Both the position numbers and the translations under genes were made by a program. Shown here in pieces: positions 9,325 through 17,775 of a stretch of DNA of 64,000 nt. The notes below the pieces were generated by a model, which had not been told where the DNA came from, ran no database searches, and saw only the letters and a list, made by a program, of their open reading frames with translations. Within the stretch, counting starts at the first letter, position 1. Each line of letters opens with the position of its first letter. This DNA comes from CAYUYV01 sp964561475 (GTDB lineage Bacteria > Pseudomonadota > Alphaproteobacteria > JAJFIK01), in the NCBI GenBank assembly GCA_964561475.1, contig CAZLPU010000019.1, positions 4,754 through 68,753 on the forward strand, written 5' to 3'.

Positions 9325-11112
9325 ATGAACAAAGCAATTGACCGGGTCACAGCCGAAGGGCGGCGGGACCGGCGGGGTCCACCTTTCGGCACATCCTTGT
9401 CCAGGATGCTTTGCCTGACCCTGTCTCTCGCGATCCTGCCCGTGGTGAGCGGCTGCGCGGTCCAGCAAGGGGACCAGGGCGCGGCCTCCCGGGCCATGGC
9501 ATCATCCGAGAGCACAGAGACGGGCACAGCCGCCGTGGCCATGCCGGACCGGTTCTCCGCTGACGCGGCCCGGGCCATTCTGGAAAAGGGCGGTAACGCG
9601 GTGGACGCGGCCATTGCCGCGTCCTTCGTGCTGGCCGTGACCCTTCCGGAAGCGGGCAATATCGGCGGCGGGGGGTTCATGACCCTGGTCATGGATGGCG
9701 AAGCGGACTTTCTGGACTACCGGGAGACCGCACCGGCGGCCGCCGACCGGGACATGTATCTCGACGAGAACGGTGAGGTGATCGAGGACGCCAGTGAAAT
9801 CGGCGGCCTCGCCTCGGGCATTCCAGGCACTGTGGCGGGCATGGTCGCGGCCCACGAAAAATATGGCAGCCTGCCCTGGCGCGACCTGGTGGAGCCTGCC
9901 ATCGCTCTCGCGCGGGACGGATTTGAGTTGCCGGAGGGCCTTGCAAGCCGGATCGCCCGGAGTACACAGAAATTCGCGGGCAAGACCAATTTCGCGGACT
10001 ACTTTAAAGGTGAGACCGGTGATCTCCTGGTCCAGACGGAGTTGGCCGAAACCCTGGAACGCATTGCCGACAAGGGCAATGCGGGCTTCTATGAAGGGGA
10101 AACGGCCGCCCAGACTGCCGCGACCATGGTCAAGACCGGTGGCCTGATTACGCAAGAAGACATGGCGGGCTATGAAGCCCTCTGGCGCACGCCCCTCACC
10201 GGTCAGTGGCGGGACTATACGGTGGTCAGCGCACCGCCCCCCAGTTCCGGCGGCGTGGCCCTGATGCAGCTTTTGGGCATGAAGGCGGAACTGGCCGCTG
10301 ATTTCGAAGGTCTGGACCATAACAGCCCCCAATACATTCACCTGATCGCCGAGATCGAAAAGCGGGTCTTTGCGGACCGGGCGGAATATCTGGGAGATCC
10401 GGACTTTACCGAAGTCCCAGTCACCGAGCTTGTGTCGCCTGATTACATCAAGCGCCGGGCAGGGGAAGTGAGCCCGGATGCCATCTCCTCCACGCCGGAT
10501 GTGAAGCCGGGTCTGCGGGAAAGTTTCCAGACCACCCATTTCTCCATCCTGGATTATGACGGGAACGGCGCATCGGTGACCACGACCCTCAACACCAGTT
10601 TCGGGTCCGGTGTCGTGGTGGAAGGCGCGGGCTATCTCATGAACAATGAGATGGACGACTTCTCCATGAAGCCGGGTGTACCCAATGTCTATGGTGTGAT
10701 CGGCGGGGAAGCGAATGCCATCGCTCCCGGCAAGCGGATGCTGTCATCCATGACGCCGACCATCCTGATGGAGGATGACGCGGTGGCCATGGTGGTCGGC
10801 ACGCCGGGCGGACCCACCATTTTCACCTCCGTGTTCCAGGCCATCGTGAACCATGTGGAGTTCGGCATGACAGCGGCGCAGGCCGTGGGGGCCGGACGGT
10901 TCCACCACCAGCTCCTGCCGCCCAACATGGTGTTCTTTGAACGGCGTATCGAGAATTTCGACGAAACAAGTGCGGCTCTGGAAGCCATGGGCTACAACCT
11001 GCGCAGGATCCCTCAGTATGGGGATGTGCACGCGATCACCATCGTGGACGGCGTGGTCGATGCTGCGGCGGACCCGAGAGGCAGAGGCGCCTCCATGGTG
11101 TTCGAGCGGTAG
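9325..11112 (+). CDS. ggt: Gamma-glutamyltranspeptidase
   Basis: 595 residues, usual length. It begins with a lipoprotein-type signal (CLTLSLAILPVVSGC, lipobox VSGC), so it is probably anchored in the periplasm. The large subunit has the glycine-rich GNAVDAAIAASFVLAVTLPE. Autoprocessing before Thr403 in ESFQTTHFSILDYDGNG would release the small subunit, whose N-terminal Thr is the nucleophile, followed by TLNTSFGSG and MTPTI. It hydrolyses glutathione and transfers gamma-glutamyl groups. It appears to be a single-gene unit. Confidence 0.95.
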   Translation: MNKAIDRVTAEGRRDRRGPPFGTSLSRMLCLTLSLAILPVVSGCAVQQGDQGAASRAMASSESTETGTAAVAMPDRFSADAARAILEKGGNAVDAAIAASFVLAVTLPEAGNIGGGGFMTLVMDGEADFLDYRETAPAAADRDMYLDENGEVIEDASEIGGLASGIPGTVAGMVAAHEKYGSLPWRDLVEPAIALARDGFELPEGLASRIARSTQKFAGKTNFADYFKGETGDLLVQTELAETLERIADKGNAGFYEGETAAQTAATMVKTGGLITQEDMAGYEALWRTPLTGQWRDYTVVSAPPPSSGGVALMQLLGMKAELAADFEGLDHNSPQYIHLIAEIEKRVFADRAEYLGDPDFTEVPVTELVSPDYIKRRAGEVSPDAISSTPDVKPGLRESFQTTHFSILDYDGNGASVTTTLNTSFGSGVVVEGAGYLMNNEMDDFSMKPGVPNVYGVIGGEANAIAPGKRMLSSMTPTILMEDDAVAMVVGTPGGPTIFTSVFQAIVNHVEFGMTAAQAVGAGRFHHQLLPPNMVFFERRIENFDETSAALEAMGYNLRRIPQYGDVHAITIVDGVVDAAADPRGRGASMVFER

Positions 11113-11463
11113 GTTCCGCCGCCAGATTCGGTCTTCCGTGCCGGGAAGAAGCGCGACGGGCCCATTTGGGACCTCCCGGAACAGGCATAGAACGTGGCAT
11201 CGGTGCCCTGGAACCGTTTCGGCTCGAACAGGTTCGGCTCTTGTTTGGTGTCGCCCAACCCGCTGCAGGGTCAGCGGTGCTGCGTACCGAAACTACAAGA
11301 CACAAGAGCCGATCCCGTGTGAACGGAACCGGCTCTATAGGAGCTTTTGACGCTCGTGGTTCCGCCCGGACGGATGAAGCGGGCGCAGGTCGACATCCGT
11401 CTGGGCCGCTGGGTAAACAAAAACTGAGCCAGGGCAGCCAAAGTCGGCCTGTAGGCGATTGTT
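11113..11463. other. Intergenic region between convergent genes
   Basis: 351 bases after ggt. A widely spaced inverted repeat (CGGCTCTTGT at 11235-11244 and ACAAGAGCCG at 11302-11311) is the only structure seen. There is no T-run and no plausible coding frame. Confidence 0.4.
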
Positions 11464-11943
11464 TTACTGGGCAGCCAACGCGCGCAGTTCACCACGGCGC
11501 AGAACGCTATCGCCATTCACGTCCGCTCTCATGAACTGTTCCCGCAAGCGTGCTGCATATTCATCGACAATGACAACACCATCACTGTTGACGTCCAAAT
11601 GGGCAAACCGCAGGGCGGCAAGATCCGAGACGCTCTGTCGGGCCAGACCATTCTTCGCGCTGTCTCCCATCACACCCGAGACGCCCCGCCATTCGCCCCG
11701 GCGCAGGACACCATCACCGTCCTTGTCTGCCTGATCGAAAAGGCCGAGCCAAAGAGTGGCAAATTCCTCACCGATCACGGCACCGTCGCTGTTTGTGTCG
11801 TACTTGCTGAAGGTGTTCCCCACCCACTGCGCATGCTCCTCGATGGTCAAGCCGTCCTGGGCCAGGGCCCAAAGGGTGTTGGCATGGGCGGTGGTAAAGC
11901 TAAGAATGGCAAAGGCAATACCTGCCAGAGCGGTTCGGGACAT
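11464..11943 (-). CDS. Exported EF-hand calcium-binding protein
   Basis: 159 residues with a cleavable signal peptide (ALAGIAFAILSFTTAHA) and four EF-hand loops. Loops at residues 49-60 (DTNSDGAVIGEE), 73-84 (DKDGDGVLRRGE) and 117-128 (DVNSDGVVIVDE) look competent; the one at 141-152 (DVNGDSVLRRGE) has Ser for the central Gly. The loops come as two pairs. It is expected to bind calcium in the periplasm or outside the cell. AAGGAG precedes the ATG. Its partner or target is unknown, and the neighbouring exported repeat protein on the same strand is a candidate. Confidence 0.85.
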   Translation of the reverse strand: MSRTALAGIAFAILSFTTAHANTLWALAQDGLTIEEHAQWVGNTFSKYDTNSDGAVIGEEFATLWLGLFDQADKDGDGVLRRGEWRGVSGVMGDSAKNGLARQSVSDLAALRFAHLDVNSDGVVIVDEYAARLREQFMRADVNGDSVLRRGELRALAAQ

Positions 11944-12065
11944 GGCGATAGCTCCTTATGCTTACGATGTGTGGCAGGCTGGCCCACGCCTGGTGGTTCA
12001 GTCTCTGGGATCCAGCATGGGGTCGGCCTGCGCTTTTCAGTCCAAGTCGGGATAGCGGTTCGGAT

Positions 12066-12773
12066 TTATTGAGGTTTTGCGGTGATCGTGAAGGGCACAC
12101 CGCTTGCGGTTTGCAGGGTGATGTCCACGGATCCGTCCGGATTGGTCTTGGTGACGCTGGCGCTGCCGAAAGTGCGTCCCCCGGGTCCGGTACAGGTGAG
12201 GCCGCCGGAACGGCCACCATTCCCATACTGAGCACCCCGGTTGCAGCTGTAGCTGCCGCCTAGAAAGGTGGTGCCGGAAATGGAGGACTGGACGCCATTG
12301 CCGCTGGCCTTACGCTCAACCTGGTGTCTACCGCCAAGGAAGGTACGACGCTCTGCCTTGGTTGCCACGCCGTCAGAGCCCGCTTCGCGGGTGTATGCTC
12401 CCTCACCGCCGAGGAAATTGCGCCTCGCCCCCTGGGACTGAACGCCGTCAGGACCGGTCACCCGCTGGCCGACGGCCTCGCCGCCAAGAAAAGTGCGCCG
12501 CTGTCCCTGGGTCGCCCGGCCGCCATCGCCGGTCGCCTCACTGGACCATGCACCGGAACCGCCAAGGGTGTTGCGATAAGCACCGCCTTGCGCCGCGGGC
12601 CGTGACCCAAGCCCGGTCACACCCCAGGACCGTCCCATGGGCCCCGTTATGGTGCGTGACGGCTCAGTCTGTTGAGTGGTCTCTTTACCGTCTTTATCAT
12701 CCGCAAGGGACGGAGCAGTGGCAGCCAATGTCAGCACCAGGGCGGAAAGGCCGATCAGATTCACTTTGAGCAT
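12066..12773 (-). CDS. Exported protein with a 25-residue RRTFLGG repeat
   Basis: 235 residues with a signal peptide (LIGLSALVLTLAATAPSLA). The centre holds about four and a half imperfect 25-residue units of the form RRTFLGG-x6-R-x2-G-x-DGV-x5. The LGG triplets fall at residues 70-72, 96-98, 121-123, 146-148 and 171-173, and sequence between them drifts. The C-terminus (residues about 175-235) is non-repetitive with two Cys and a beta-rich end (SVDITLQTASGVPFTITAKP). I know no family with this repeat. The ATG at 12773 has AAGGAG six bases upstream. Confidence 0.75.
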   Translation of the reverse strand: MLKVNLIGLSALVLTLAATAPSLADDKDGKETTQQTEPSRTITGPMGRSWGVTGLGSRPAAQGGAYRNTLGGSGAWSSEATGDGGRATQGQRRTFLGGEAVGQRVTGPDGVQSQGARRNFLGGEGAYTREAGSDGVATKAERRTFLGGRHQVERKASGNGVQSSISGTTFLGGSYSCNRGAQYGNGGRSGGLTCTGPGGRTFGSASVTKTNPDGSVDITLQTASGVPFTITAKPQ

Positions 12774-13030
12774 GTTCAACTCCTTGGCTACAGCACGGAG
12801 GTTACTGTGGTTGGTCGGTCCGAAGATTTGCGGCCCAGGCGGATCGTTTCCGCCCCGGCAGGTTCTGGTTTACGTCTTCAGGGACCCAGGAACCAGGAAC
12901 AGTCCGTCTCTCTTTGTATCCAGTTGTATCCAGCGCTGCACGAACCGCCGCAAGCGCTATACTGCATTGAACGGACCAGACGACCCTGCGCCTTCATGGT
13001 CCAATCGGGGCCAAGTGAAATGGTTTTAGA

Positions 13031-13774
13031 ATGATTGGGACGATGCCGGATATACCGTCTCCTCCTGTGCAGATCCTGGTGGTTGATGACGACCCGGAGT
13101 TGCGCAATCTCATTTCTCATCAGCTTGCTGAGTACGGGTTTACTGTGGAGACCGCAGGGAGCGCCGCGGAGGGCCACCAACGTATCATTGAAGGCGGACT
13201 CGATCTCATTCTGCTGGATCTGGGGCTTGGAGATGGTGACGGCATGGACCTGTGCCGGGATCTGCGCCGCGAACGCACTGAACCGATCATTATGCTGACG
13301 GCGAGGGATGATCCCATAGACCGGATCATGGGGATTGAGGTGGGAGCGGACGACTACATTACCAAGCCCTTTCATACCCGTGAACTTGTGGCCCGGATCA
13401 GGGCAGTGTTACGCAGAACCGGAACAAGCGGTTCAGCGGTGTCCGGCCGCACTGTCACGGCCTACCGCTTCGCTGGATGGCATCTCGATCTGATACGCCG
13501 GGAACTGCGCCGGCCCTGCGGTACCTTGATCCATCTCAGTGATGCGGAGTTTGAGTTTCTGGCGGTTCTTGCGGCCCGAGCCGGACGGGTGGTAACCCGG
13601 GACGAGGCCTACCAGGCGCTTCATGGTCGTCTTCCGGATCCGGAGGACCGCAGCCTGGACCTGAGATTGAGCCGACTGCGGCGCAAGGTTGAAGATGATC
13701 CCAAGCAACCGGCCTTGATCAAGACCGTTCGCGGCGGTGGCTATCTTCTGACTGAACAGGTGGAAACCCTATGA
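13031..13774 (+). CDS. OmpR-family response regulator
   Basis: 247 residues. The receiver domain has the acidic pair in VVDDDPE, phospho-acceptor Asp63 (LILLDLGLGDGDG) and the conserved Lys in DYITKPFHTRE. A C-terminal winged helix follows (FEFLAVLAARAGRVVTRDEA, SLDLRLSRLRRKVEDDP, IKTVRGGGYLL). It overlaps the kinase gene by four bases (ATGA), so the pair is co-translated. A second in-frame ATG twelve bases downstream is an equally possible start. The target genes are unknown. Confidence 0.93.
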   Translation: MIGTMPDIPSPPVQILVVDDDPELRNLISHQLAEYGFTVETAGSAAEGHQRIIEGGLDLILLDLGLGDGDGMDLCRDLRRERTEPIIMLTARDDPIDRIMGIEVGADDYITKPFHTRELVARIRAVLRRTGTSGSAVSGRTVTAYRFAGWHLDLIRRELRRPCGTLIHLSDAEFEFLAVLAARAGRVVTRDEAYQALHGRLPDPEDRSLDLRLSRLRRKVEDDPKQPALIKTVRGGGYLLTEQVETL

Positions 13775-15156
13775 CTGGCAACCTTCGTCTGCTTCTTGAC
13801 GGTTTGCGTAGCAGCGTGCCGCCAATCACCGCCGGCATCTCACTGGTATGGGTTACGGTTGGCATGGTCACCGTGGTCTACCTTCTACAGCTTCTCATGG
13901 TCTACGCATACAGCGTTCAGCGGTCGGAGGTAGGCATCGGCGTACGCTACACTGTACCCGATCAGGTTGCAGCGATCATCGAAAGCGCCGACAATCTGTC
14001 TGGAACAGACCGGAAAACCCTTCTGCGCGCGGTGAATGGCGTAGGCCTGCATGTGGAGATCATGGACGATTTTCCGCGTCCAGAGGAAGATGGCAGCACA
14101 CGGGGGATCCCTCAGGTCATCCAACGCATGGCTGACTATCTGCCACCGGAGAAAATACACCTGATCAACAGTATGAGGATCTGGCTCTATTACGCCCCCA
14201 ATCAGCCCGCTGTTCTGGACGAGGCGCGCATGGCCCTGCGGCTCAGTGACGGAAAAGTGCTCTATTTTCTTGTATCCGATAATCTGACCGAGCGTTTCGC
14301 AATGGTGTGGAATGTAATGGCGGCTGGTGTCATTGGCCTGATAATCATGGTGGTGATGCTCGTGGCCGTGCGCCGGGTGGTCGCGCCCCTTAAACACATA
14401 GCGCGGGCGGCGGAAAGGCTTGGCCAGGATTTGGCCGCGCCTCCGCTGGAAGAACGGGGCGTCGGCGAACTGCGCACCGTGGCCAACGCTTTCAATACCA
14501 TGCAACATCGCATTCGATCCCTGGTGGATCAGCGCACCCATCTCCTGGCGGGGATCAGTCACGACCTGCGCACAACCCTTGCCCGCCTGCAATTGCGTCT
14601 TGATGATCTGCAGCCCTCTCCCACCAGAGACAAAGCCCTGCGGGAAGCAGACTACATGCTGAGAGTTTTTGATCAGCATATGGATTTTGCACGTTCGTCG
14701 GATCTGCGCGAACCCAAAACACGATTCGACATTGCCCATTTGATCCAGGATATCGCCGATGACGCGCGGGAGGCGGGCAGTGAGGCCGGCTACAGCGGAC
14801 CGGATCGAATGACCATCCAGGGCAGGCCCGATGCTCTGCGCCGGGCACTCACCAACCTGGCGAATAACGCCATCACCTATGGCGAACGAGCCGATCTTGA
14901 ACTTGCTCAGGGTATGGAGGGAACTGTGATCCGGATCATGGACCGTGGTCCGGGGATCTCGCCTGAGAACCGGACAGTCATATTCGAACCCTTCCAACGC
15001 CTTAGCCGGGAAACACCCCCGGCGGGAGCGCCACGAGTTGGGCTTGGCCTCGCCATAGCGCGCGCCATTATTCAGGGGCACGGTGGGACAATCACTGTCG
15101 GGGACCGGGAGGACGGAGGAGCTGTCTTCGAAGTAACCCTCCCGGACCTCTCATAA
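13771..15156 (+). CDS. EnvZ-type sensor histidine kinase
   Basis: 461 residues. Transmembrane segments lie at about 22-46 and 178-200, flanking a periplasmic sensor of about 130 residues. Next come a HAMP linker (RRVVAPLKHIARAAERL), the phospho-acceptor H264 in AGISHDLRTTLARLQ, N-box NLANNAITYG, G1 DRGPGISPENR and G2 GVGLGLAIARAIIQGHGG. The layout is that of EnvZ/PhoR-class inner-membrane kinases. The sensor domain is not recognised, so the signal is unknown. Confidence 0.93.
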   Translation: MTGNLRLLLDGLRSSVPPITAGISLVWVTVGMVTVVYLLQLLMVYAYSVQRSEVGIGVRYTVPDQVAAIIESADNLSGTDRKTLLRAVNGVGLHVEIMDDFPRPEEDGSTRGIPQVIQRMADYLPPEKIHLINSMRIWLYYAPNQPAVLDEARMALRLSDGKVLYFLVSDNLTERFAMVWNVMAAGVIGLIIMVVMLVAVRRVVAPLKHIARAAERLGQDLAAPPLEERGVGELRTVANAFNTMQHRIRSLVDQRTHLLAGISHDLRTTLARLQLRLDDLQPSPTRDKALREADYMLRVFDQHMDFARSSDLREPKTRFDIAHLIQDIADDAREAGSEAGYSGPDRMTIQGRPDALRRALTNLANNAITYGERADLELAQGMEGTVIRIMDRGPGISPENRTVIFEPFQRLSRETPPAGAPRVGLGLAIARAIIQGHGGTITVGDREDGGAVFEVTLPDLS

Positions 15157-15174
15157 ACACGCGCTCCATAGCCC

Positions 15175-15606
15175 TCACTTCACCCGGTTCAGGGCCTCAT
15201 CAATGACGACTTCGCCGTCTTCCTTGGTGAAGGGGGCCTTTTGGGGGTCGGGGAGGATATCAAGGACCGCCTCAGATGGGCGGCAGAGTTTCGTGGCGAT
15301 CGGTGTCACGACGATGGGGCGGTTGATCAGGATCGGGTGCTCCAGCATGAGATCGATGAGTTGATCGTCCGTCCAGTCTGGATCGTCAAGGCCCAGATCA
15401 TCATAGGGCGTCCCTTTCCGGCGCAGGAGATCCCGCACGGGGTTGGGCATGGCCATGGCGCGGATCAGATCCACCAGCCGGTCCCGGGACGGAGGGGTTT
15501 TCAGATACTCGATGATCGTGGGCTCCACGCCGCTATTGCGGATCATGGCCAGCACATTGCGGGAAGTGCCGCACTCCGGATTATGATAGATGATGATGTC
15601 CGTCAT
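15175..15606 (-). CDS. arsC: Arsenate reductase, ArsC (glutaredoxin-type) family
   Basis: 143 residues. The N-terminal thioredoxin-like fold carries the catalytic Cys12 in IIYHNPECGTSRN, with the family block EHPILINRPIVV and TKLCRPSEAVLDIL. Using glutathione/glutaredoxin, such enzymes reduce arsenate to arsenite. The ATG at 15606 has GAGGAGG just upstream, so the longer frame is not used. No arsR or arsB lies nearby, so it appears to be a stand-alone gene. It converges on the kinase gene with an 18-base gap. Confidence 0.93.
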   Translation of the reverse strand: MTDIIIYHNPECGTSRNVLAMIRNSGVEPTIIEYLKTPPSRDRLVDLIRAMAMPNPVRDLLRRKGTPYDDLGLDDPDWTDDQLIDLMLEHPILINRPIVVTPIATKLCRPSEAVLDILPDPQKAPFTKEDGEVVIDEALNRVK

Positions 15607-15756
15607 TTCTGCCTCCTCGCTCCGATCCAGGGCCTTTGGGAGTCCCGCTCGATATTGGGGGAACGGGCGACAAGCCCCAATCCATGGACACTGAAGCACA
15701 GGCCGGACGCGGAAAACAGCCCTGGGGGCGTGCCTTGTCTTGAAGGGCGGTGGGAT

Positions 15757-16380
15757 TTACCGGTCCAGGATCAGTTTGACGCCGAGCCCCGCGAGGACGG
15801 CCCCCGTGAGCCGGTCCAGATAGCCCTTCAGACGCCGGTACCGCTCCTTCATGGTCCCCAGGGTCAACGCATAGGCGACAAAGCCGTACCACAGGGTTTC
15901 GATCACCAGCACATTGGCCAGGACGATGCCGTAGAGTGCGAACGGTGCGCCGGCAGGGATCAGCGTGATGAACACGGACCCGAAAAAGACCGCCGGTTTG
16001 GGATTGGACAATTGGGTCACCAGCCCTTTGCGGAACCCGTTGGCCCTACCGGCCCCGCCTCCCGGGATCGCATCAGCCACCGGAAGCGGATCATCCGCAT
16101 GGCGCCAGATCTTCCAGGCAATGTAAATGAGATAGGCTGCACCGGCGATCTTCAGGACCGTGTAGAGCCAGGGCACCGCCAGAAACACAGCCTTCAACCC
16201 AAAAAGCGCTGCCGCCGCCCAGACCGTGGCCCCGACACCGGCCCCCACCGCAGATGCAAGACCCGCCCGGCGGGACGCGGCCACCGACAACTGCGCCACG
16301 ACGACAAAGGTCGGCCCGGGGGATATGGCAGCCATGAGATGGGCCGCCGCAAGACCGGTCAGGATCAGGACAAATTCCAT
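15757..16380 (-). CDS. LysE/RhtB-family amino-acid exporter
   Basis: 207 residues, six hydrophobic segments. The N-terminal family signature AAISPGPTFVVVAQLSVAAS is present, followed by AGLASAVGAGVGATVWAAAA and GAAYLIYIAWKIWR, and QLSNPKPAVFFGSVF in the second half. These inner-membrane proteins export amino acids such as homoserine, threonine or lysine; the substrate cannot be told. It lies downstream of argC on the same strand (73-base gap) and may be co-transcribed. Confidence 0.92.
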   Translation of the reverse strand: MEFVLILTGLAAAHLMAAISPGPTFVVVAQLSVAASRRAGLASAVGAGVGATVWAAAALFGLKAVFLAVPWLYTVLKIAGAAYLIYIAWKIWRHADDPLPVADAIPGGGAGRANGFRKGLVTQLSNPKPAVFFGSVFITLIPAGAPFALYGIVLANVLVIETLWYGFVAYALTLGTMKERYRRLKGYLDRLTGAVLAGLGVKLILDR

Positions 16381-16453
16381 CGCGTCGTTCCTTCAGCAGC
16401 TTGACCGGACCGTCCGTTCACGCCCAGTCCTATCGTTACATCAAGTCTTGTCG

Positions 16454-17515
16454 TCACGGAAACAGAGGAGGCTGGGTCAATGCGGTGGTTTCGGGGAGGT
16501 CCATCATGAGGTTGAAATTCTGGATGGCCTGGCCGCTGGAGCCCTTCACCAGATTGTCGATGGTGGCGATCACGATGGCCCGGCCCGGGATGCGGTCGGC
16601 GAAGGCGTTGATCATGCAGTGATTGGAGCCCCGGACATGGCGGGTGGCGGGAACCTCCCCCTCCGGCAGGACGTGGACGAAGGGCTCATTTTTATAGACC
16701 GTCTCCAGCGTCGCGCGCACATCCGCGATGCTCTGGCCCGGGGCAAGGCGGACATGGCAGGTCACCAGCTCCCCCCGGCTCATGGGCACCAGATGGGGGG
16801 TGAAATTCACGATGACATCCGTACCCGCCGCTTTGGAGAGTTCCTGTTCGATTTCAGGCGCATGGCGATGGTTCGCCACGCCGTATGGGCTGAGGCCCTC
16901 CCCTGCCTCACAGAACAGATTGGCCTCCTTCAGTCCCCGCCCGGCGCCGGAGACGCCGGACTTGGCATCGATGATCAGATCCTCGGGCGCAACCACCCCG
17001 GCCTTGAGCAGAGGCGCCAGAGCCAGCAGGGTGGCGGTGGGATAACAGCCCGGACAGGCCACGAGCCGGGCGGATTTCACCTGGTCCCGGGCCAGCTCCG
17101 TCAGCCCGTAGACCGCCTCGCCCTGGAGCGCGGTGGCCCGGTGCTCATGGCCGTACCAGCGGGCATAGGTGTCCGGGTTGGTCAGCCGAAAATCCGCCGA
17201 CAGATCGATGACTTTCAGTCCCTGGGGCAGCCCGGCGATGATTTCCTGGGTGGTGCCGTGGGGTAGCCCGCAAAAGACCGCATCCACCCCGCCCCAGTCC
17301 GCATCCTCCACGCTGAGCAGTTCAGCCGCGACCAGTTCCGGGGCGTTCACCAGACGCAGATGGGGAAAGACCGCGGTCAGGGGTTTGCCCGCGTGGGAGT
17401 TTGCCGTCAGCACACGAAGGGAAACATTAGGATGCCCGTCGAGCAGGCGCACCAGATCAGCGCCCGTATAGCCGGATGCACCCAGGACACCGACCCGAAT
17501 GGTCTGAGTGGTCAT
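16454..17515 (-). CDS. argC: N-acetyl-gamma-glutamyl-phosphate reductase
   Basis: 353 residues, usual length. The N-terminal NADP-binding motif is VGVLGASGYTGADLVRLL. The catalytic Cys157 is in ACPGCYPTATLLALAP, followed by KSGVSGAGRGLKEANLF and the C-terminal GSNHCMINAFADR. It carries out the third step of arginine synthesis, reducing N-acetylglutamyl phosphate to the semialdehyde. The ATG at 17515 gives the normal N-terminus and has AAGGAT upstream. The usual neighbour in many alphaproteobacteria is rpsI; here the ribosomal pair lies about 2 kb away. Confidence 0.96.
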   Translation of the reverse strand: MTTQTIRVGVLGASGYTGADLVRLLDGHPNVSLRVLTANSHAGKPLTAVFPHLRLVNAPELVAAELLSVEDADWGGVDAVFCGLPHGTTQEIIAGLPQGLKVIDLSADFRLTNPDTYARWYGHEHRATALQGEAVYGLTELARDQVKSARLVACPGCYPTATLLALAPLLKAGVVAPEDLIIDAKSGVSGAGRGLKEANLFCEAGEGLSPYGVANHRHAPEIEQELSKAAGTDVIVNFTPHLVPMSRGELVTCHVRLAPGQSIADVRATLETVYKNEPFVHVLPEGEVPATRHVRGSNHCMINAFADRIPGRAIVIATIDNLVKGSSGQAIQNFNLMMDLPETTALTQPPLFP

Positions 17516-17775
17516 GGCGGTCTTTATCCTTGTTTCTTGCGTGAACAACACGTGTTGCCTGAACGGGACGGACACCGAGGGCACTGGGCCGAACCACGAG
17601 ATAAAGCCGATCCGCCCGGGTCAGCCCCCTTTGTACCAGTCCGGGACCGTGAGGGGACCCCTTTTCCTGAAGGCCCCTCTGGCCGCGCCTTTTTCCCCCG
17701 GGATTGGACCAGCCGGGGCCAAGGAAATTCCTTACCTTTCAGGGTTATGATCCCGCTCCATCAGGGGAGGCAGGA

